Assembly: GCA_015680685.1 (NCBI GenBank)
Contig: MNCI01018161.1
Span: 275,369 to 339,368 of the forward strand
Direction: 5' to 3'
Origin: Gnetum montanum
Taxonomy: Eukaryota > Streptophyta > Gnetopsida > Gnetales > Gnetaceae
DNA length: 64,000 bases
The notes under the pieces are model-generated. The model was not told the origin of the DNA, searched no databases, and saw only the letters and a list, made by a program, of their open reading frames with translations. Shown here piece by piece: positions 58,152 through 64,000 of the stretch; within the stretch, counting starts at the first letter, position 1, and each line of letters begins with the position of its first letter. Made by a program: the position numbers and the translations under genes.

Positions 58152-59956
58152 TGCTTGAAAAACAAATTTGCAACATGAGAAGCATCACTCACCTTTTTAC
58201 ATGAAATGAAATATGCCATCTTGAAGAACCTGTCAACAATAATAAATATGACAAATTTTCCACTTTTGGTTTTTCAAATACCACTCACAATTCATAGACA
58301 CACTTTTCCATGAACCCTTGAGAATTAGCAAAGACCTATAATGTCCATTCACTCCTTTACTTTCTTTAAACTTCTAGAAAGTTAAACACTCGTTCATAAA
58401 TTTTACATTTTCAATTACCATATTAGGCCAAAAATAGTGCCTACCCATAAGTTCTAATGTTTTATGCCTATCCATGTGACCTATCAATCCACTACAATGC
58501 TTTTCAAATAAAATTTTTTTCCTAAAATCATAATTAGAAAACATACCTTTTCATTCTTAAATAATAGTTTATCTTGAATATGATAGTCCCTCCACTAGTC
58601 TATCCTACTTATCACTAACTCTTTGAGGCTCACCTACCTAAAATTAACATCATGCATATACAAAGAAGAAAAATCGCCCATACCTTCCACATGATGTATG
58701 TGAAAATTAACCACATGCACCCTAGATAATGCATCAACCATCATATTTTCTATCTCACTTTTATGCTTCAATACAAAATTGAACTTGTATAACTATGCAA
58801 TTCACTTCATGTGCTTTTCACTAAACTTCTTTTATAAGTTTAGAAATTGAAGTGCTTGGTGGTCCATCATTAAGGTGAACTCCTTGGATAGTAAATAATG
58901 CCTCTAATGCTTGATTGCTTACAGAATACTGTACAACTCATTTTCATATATGCTATATTTTTTCCTTGACTCATTTAACTTTTCTGAAAAGAAAGCAACA
59001 ATCCTACCTTCTTGTGAAATTACACCACCAATGGAAAGCTTACTAGCATCCACCTCCACTTGAAAAAGATTCTAAAAATATCCAATTGTAATTACCAATT
59101 CACTGTTAATCTTTGCTTTCAACAACTCAAAGCTTCCTTGGGTTTCATCATCCTACCTAAAATCTTTATTTTTCTTTAACAAAGTAGACATGAACCATAA
59201 ATTATCACTAAAATTTTTAATGAACCATTTATAAAAACCTACTAAACTAAGGAATGATCTTACCTTCCCTACATTCTTAGAAGTTTCTCAATTCCTAATA
59301 GCCTTCATCTTTGTAGCTTCTATCCAAATTTAATTTTTAGAGACCACATGTCCAAAATATGTGATTTTTCTCTTAAAAATGACTTTTCTTCACATTGACA
59401 GCTAACTATGCCTCCTCCATCTTAAGACACATAATCCATAAGCAATCAAAGTGCTCTTCCTTATTAGAGCTATATATCAAAATATCATCAAAAAATACAA
59501 TACAGTACTTACTAATGAAGTCCTTTGATACATTATGCATCAACCTCGTGAATGTAGCAAATGCATTCATAAGCCCAAATGGCATCACCAACCATGTAAC
59601 CAATCCATCATATATTTTGAAAGTTATCTTCCACTCATCACTAAGCCTAATTTTAATTTGATGATATCCAATCTTCAAATCAATTTTGCTAAAAATTCCA
59701 ACATTGGTAAGGATATCAAGGATATCATCAATCCTTGAAATATGAAAGCGCTACCTCACTGTTATCCTATTCACTATCCTAAAATCAATGCAAATCCTCT
59801 ATTCATTGCTATCCTTCTTTGGCACTAGCATTATTGGAACTACATAAGGTGAAATGAATGCCCTCATAAAGCTATTTTCAAGTAACTCCTCTACTTGTAT
59901 ATCTAACTGAACCTACTAATTTGGTGTTATCTGGTAAGATCTCTTGTTTGGAATAG
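58152..59956 (-). pseudogene. P2: chromovirus-like pol fragment (RT, RNase H, integrase start)
   Basis: Minus strand from about 59950. RT has [53 protein letters not shown] and [16 protein letters not shown], with the F-x-D-D catalytic motif intact. RNase H has VEVDASKLSIGGVIS, AFFSEKLNESRKKYSIYENE and VDALSRVHVVN. Integrase begins GIKH-type zinc region and stops at MAYFISCKKVSDASHVANLF, where the G5 LTR cuts it. The SKMAHFIPC-like block points to a chromovirus different from C. Confidence 0.8.
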
Positions 59957-60871
59957 TGATGAATACTGAGTATACCCTATGTCCAACCATACAAATAACA
60001 AGCATGTACTAATAGTCATTTGATCAAATTCTATAGACTTAGTTCCTAAATTTGCCATAGTCATAAACTGTGAGTCAAGAAGTTATGTGACCATTGTCTT
60101 CCTAACTCACACTTGATCTATCTATGATTATCATTAAGTATGAGCTAAGGCTATAAATATCTATTTTTATGGGTATTTTTATTTATTTTTATCCTAAGTG
60201 CATGATGAAATAAATGAAGTTTTAATGATTGACTAATTAACTACTCATATATTCTAGTGACTAACTATCGTAACATAAGTATCTATTTCTACTTACTGTA
60301 CATATTCCAAACTAGTATTAATGCAACTGGTTACCAAGTGATGAGTACTGGGTGTATCAAATGACCACTAATGGGATTACCAAGTGTTATATGTTATGCT
60401 TGAAATGGTTGTACTCATGTGTTCATGGTTAAATGCATTAATTAATTAAGATAAAGAATGTAATTTGCATTAAAAATAAAGTGAAAATAGGAAAGATTAA
60501 GCTATCCAAGTACTACAATGAATGTCAAAATTATTTTCTTTATTGTCATTCATGCCAAAGTGTTTAGGTACATGACACTTAAATAAAGAGTCATACAATT
60601 GCTTTGCTTCACACTGCAAGCATTTAGAGGAAACTATTCTAACTTTCTTAAAAGCAAACTACAAGTGCTTTGCTATACTATGGACATAATTTGTCATAAA
60701 TGTAGTTGGTGCATGCATATATATAGGTCTCTTTTGTGTTAGCATTGACACATCTGCATGGACACATGTTATCATGCATTAATGGGGATGCATCAATGCA
60801 TGTTACCATACATTAATAGGGATATGTCCATACATATTCATCAACGAAGCCTATTATGATGATAATAATCA
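59957..60871 (-). mobile_element. T5 3' LTR (915 bp)
   Basis: Begins TGATGAATACTGAGTATACC on the plus view and ends AATAATCA. Followed by TACCTTCACAATTGAC, a decayed polypurine complement. Contains the GATGCATC-type U3 motifs at 60770-60850 and TATATATAGG near 60718. Confidence 0.7.
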
Positions 60872-61109
60872 TACCTTCACAATTGACTAAAAGCACATCC
60901 TTGAGTCTACAAAAGTAGGATCAAGCTTCTTACAAAAGTTGAGAAAGTATGGAATTTATTAACTAAAAAATAAATAGACAAAAAAAATAATCAACTTTAA
61001 GTAATAGATTATAAAAAATTAAAAAATTGGTGTCCATGACAATAAGATTAGACACTTTAGAAAATTTTAGTAGTTATCCTTGAATTACTGAAGATAAGGT
61101 AAATTCTTA

Positions 61110-62250
61110 GATAGTGCTTGAAGGTAAAGGCTCCTATGATGCTAAAGGTTCTTCATCCAATTCTAGTACTCATGTTAGTGGAGATAGTTGGGGTTTACCT
61201 ACTACTTATGCTAATGGTTGTGGAAGCTTAAAATCATCTAGTAATGCCTTCATCTTCTTTTCCTTACCTTCTAGGTCCTACATAGTCCACATGGCTTTAT
61301 CAATATGGGCTTGTGTAAGGATATCTCATGGGCATGACATTACAAGAAACATCTCCTTAGCATTGAAAAACTAGGCTATGAATTATTTACATTTGATGTT
61401 GAATATCTTTACTAGGTTCTCTAGCTCATGGTAGTTGTTCATCTATCTAGCTAAGTTCTCAACAATAGGCCATTGATCAATGAATCTATTCTTGAGAATT
61501 TTAAGCTCTACATTGGTTGTTTCTAATTATTTCTTAGTCTCTTTGTGATGCTTCAATTCTAGCTCATACAAGAGGTAGGAATTGGTCACCTGCTTCTCCA
61601 ACACAATTCTTAGCCTCCCTAATGTTAGCATAGCCAAGTTTACATAGTGTAGGTTTGCAAGCTTCATATACTTCATAGTCTTCTTAATTTGTAACTCCTT
61701 TAGAAATATTTCTACCTTGTTGTATGTGTTTAGGCCACTAAATATTGGTTACCACATTTCACCTCTTTGTTGGAGTTGCTAGAGGACCTTGTTCATCTTC
61801 ATCTTGGTTAGCTAAATTTCATTCTCATTTATCTCCTTGAAGAGCCCAACCTAGTTCTTATACTAATTGTTAACCTATTCAAACTTCATGGCCTTATTCT
61901 TCCAGGTGACTACCTTGATGTCCATTTTTTGATGAAGCACACAAACTTCCTCCATCAAGAGATTTCTATTCTCTATTGCTAATCTTCTTATCTCAAGAAT
62001 CGTCTTGGCTAGATATTCTTTCATTTTTTGAACAAATTTGACCATTTGGTTTTTCTATTATTTGATATTTCATAGGTGATGAATGTTCTTGAAGAGAACC
62101 AATTCTCCTTGCAAACATATGATAGATCCTAGTCGATGCTGAATGCCATGACTTCCAACAAGGATATGATAAAGGCCACAATGTCCTTTGCATTATAAAC
62201 CTCCTGTTGGCACACTTGGCCATTTCATGGAACAACAAAAGTAGACACTA
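61110..62250 (-). pseudogene. T5 coiled-coil ORF, middle and C-terminal parts
   Basis: In one frame with TAG/TAA stops: FVQKMKEYLAKTILEIRRLA, NRNLLMEEVCVLHQKMD, VVTWKNKAMKFE, YNKVEIFLKELQIKKTMKY, LYELELKHHKETKK and NAKEMFLVMSCP. Heptad-rich over most of its length. It spans the point where G2 split T1 and so proves the T1 halves belong together. Function unknown. Confidence 0.65.
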
Positions 62251-64000
62251 GAAATAGGCGATGATAAAGAACATAATAAAAATATGAATGATGTTAATTC
62301 TGCTACACTTTCATCATTTGTGTATACAAGACAAAATAAATGTTCAAATGAAAAATATGATGGTTGTCATCATATTGATATGCATAGTCATATTGATGCC
62401 ATTCGTACCACCACCTACAAGCGCTGTCAGTGGTGCCCACTGCTGGGATAGAAAGCCAGGCCACTGCTACTGCCTAGAAGGAGACTTGTTGTCGGTGCTA
62501 TGGTCACATGCACATGCTCTATCTAGACCTTCCGTCACTATGGATGCCCATTGCTATTCATACTGCACTAACTATTGGTTGCAGTTCCTGCTACAAGTCA
62601 TTGGCTACCTACCGCCATTGCTGCCTTTAAAAAAATAAATAAATAAATAATAGAACTACTCCCTCCATGGTTGCCAACAGTAAGTGGCTGGAGTAGCAAT
62701 CATCACGGTGGAGATCAAGTGTGGATACACAATATGGGCAGTGGCCAGACATGGTCATTTGGCATGTCTGCCAGCATAACCCAGGCCCGCGTGTGTGGTA
62801 GAACTGACTACAATGATGGAAAATGGTGGTGGTGGAAATGTAGAGGCCAGCAGGGCCAGGGCAACCCTTGCATGACCTATGTGGCATGTAAACTCATGGA
62901 ACGATACATCCCCAAGGCCACGAAATGCTAGCAAACATGTCTAAAAAATCTTGTAGCAAAGGAAAGCGAAATCCAAAGGCTAACCTTCCGAGGAAGAAAA
63001 AGAAAAGAAGCATTGAAGAGTTGATCAGCAAGAGTAAAATTTTCATAGCTAGATAACAAGGAGATTGAGGAAATGTTGATAGAGTCTGTCGGTGACAAAG
63101 CAGGAAGTTTGAAGAGGGTAATGGATGATCAAGATAAAGTTGCGGCAATAATGGCGAAAGACAAGGTTGTGGCAGCAACATGGTGATAAAAGGTGCAACG
63201 CAGCAGGATCTTTTTTTACGATAATAGATGGTGCTATTAGAAAAAATGGAGCATTTTGTGTGGTAGGGCCTTGTCTTGTGCTGGTAGTTGTCTGTAAAAT
63301 CCACCATCTTCTTATTTTAACACCCCACTCAATTGCTTCAGTATCACCTCCTTCCTTGCAGTTACCCAGAAGAAGATTTAGTAGGCTAAATCTGTGCACT
63401 CGAATGTTTACCATATTTTTTGAGATGAGATGAGATAATGGATGTCTTCAAGGCATGGACTGGACACCAAGGATTGGCCTTCACATGGCAATCTAGAGTA
63501 CTACACGATCTTGTACCAACATGATCAGCACAACCAGAAACTCCCAAAATATGATTCCCTGCCCTTCTATATTGGCAATCTCAGTGTCCATATTTCGTAG
63601 CTTGGATTTTTATATTACACCATTTTTATGTTTGATTCTCTGAATTCCACGTTGCTTGTGGCTTTGAATACTGGCAGATATTTGTTTTGGGTGCCCTATG
63701 ACTACAAACACTATTCTTCCAATTTATCACTCAACTCTGGCAAATACCTTGATTTACAAACACATCAGTCCATCGGTTAAGGGAGTAATCCATGGGTTTG
63801 CACTACTGGTGGTACAGCCACTTCCATGGGCCTCGCTACCTAGACTAGCCCACATTATTTACAGTCCATGTGGCCTCAATATTTTCTTTATTTAAAAAAT
63901 CATACAACAATTATTTTAATTAACTTTCGATTTTGATATAAATAATTTAATTGGTTATGTAAGTTTGACAGCCCTTGGTTGTGTACCAAGTAAGTATTAA
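62251..64000. other. Unassigned sequence, less CpG-depleted
   Basis: Contains (AAAT)n at 62632-62652, several overlapping frames of 80-140 codons on both strands (62671-62931 plus, 62894-63307 minus, 63049-63414 minus) and a purine-rich block at 62935-63010. None shows a recognisable domain, and overlapping frames in opposite directions argue against a simple gene. Confidence 0.4.

Larger units (their letters stand above)
59957..62250 (-). mobile_element. T5: old T-family element, 5' end not found
   Basis: 3' LTR 59957-60871, then the conserved 3' segment and the T ORF (61110-62250). The left end lies against P2. No 5' LTR seen to the right. Confidence 0.7.

Noticed and set aside
41105-59956. 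P and P2 as two halves of one element split by G3
   Set aside because: Both contain RNase H and integrase, so they overlap in content and belong to different elements; their motifs also differ.
62671-62931. Host gene exon (Trp/Gly-rich frame)
   Set aside because: No splice context or domain, and an overlapping open frame on the other strand of equal length.
1-64000. tRNA, rRNA or snRNA genes
   Set aside because: No recognisable tRNA boxes or rRNA segments were seen apart from primer-binding sites; a covariance-model scan would be needed to be certain.

Overview
This window looks like intergenic DNA from a seed plant with a large, repeat-dominated genome. A gymnosperm is a reasonable guess, but the sequence alone does not prove it. 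No intact host gene, rRNA or tRNA gene was recognised in 64 kb. Nearly everything that can be read is LTR-retrotransposon sequence, mostly old. Reading frames can be followed for hundreds of codons but are broken by TAG, TAA and TGA at places where relatives have CAG/TGG, CAA or CGA, as expected from C-to-T decay of methylated DNA.

Four groups of elements are nested in one another. Names are local to this answer. (1) G family: Ty3/gypsy elements that resemble the Tat lineage. LTRs start TGAAAC and end near TTACA or TTATA, the primer site resembles TGG(T/C)(G/A)CTAGAAG, and the polypurine tract resembles GAGGGGCCAA. They carry a sense gag-protease but no reverse transcriptase or integrase in any of three readable copies. 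Two copies also carry a long antisense, intron-containing gene that converges on gag-protease across a short tandem-repeat spacer. (2) T family: LTRs run TGATGAG...CTCATCA, the polypurine side reads GTGGGGGTA, and the only protein seen is a long coiled-coil ORF. Five LTRs are present, two of them young and CpG-rich. (3) C: one decayed chromovirus with gag, protease, RT, RNase H, integrase and a chromodomain remnant. (4) P and P2: two minus-strand pol fragments of other Ty3/gypsy lineages.

Layout. 1-11264: G1 (minus), with antisense gene remnant 655-4030, spacer repeats, gag-protease 8564-5220, duplicated leader and 5' LTR. 11265-11443: fragment of a G antisense gene. 11444-21076: chromovirus C; its gag leader holds a 2.2-kb antisense multi-exon gene remnant (12048-14210). 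21077-23868: unassigned sequence, then a G-type 3' LTR start with a 49-bp tandem array. 23869-39010: element T1 (minus), split by G2 (25711-37131), which is itself interrupted by the young T2 (32661 to about 34255). 39011-41104: mostly unassigned. 41105-43108: pol fragment P. 43109-about 55400: G3 (plus), with solo LTR T3 in its 5' LTR, then gag-protease, spacer repeats and the antisense gene. 55526-58151: LTR T4 and two G-type LTR ends. 58152-59956: pol fragment P2. 59957-about 62250: T5. 62251-64000: unassigned, slightly richer in CpG.

The most interesting system is the G family: gag-protease facing a spliced antisense gene whose protein sequence and intron positions are conserved between two separate insertions while pol is absent. 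The T family and the antisense gene inside the leader of C are further candidates for undescribed accessory genes. All homologies were judged by eye from translated sequence; none was computed.
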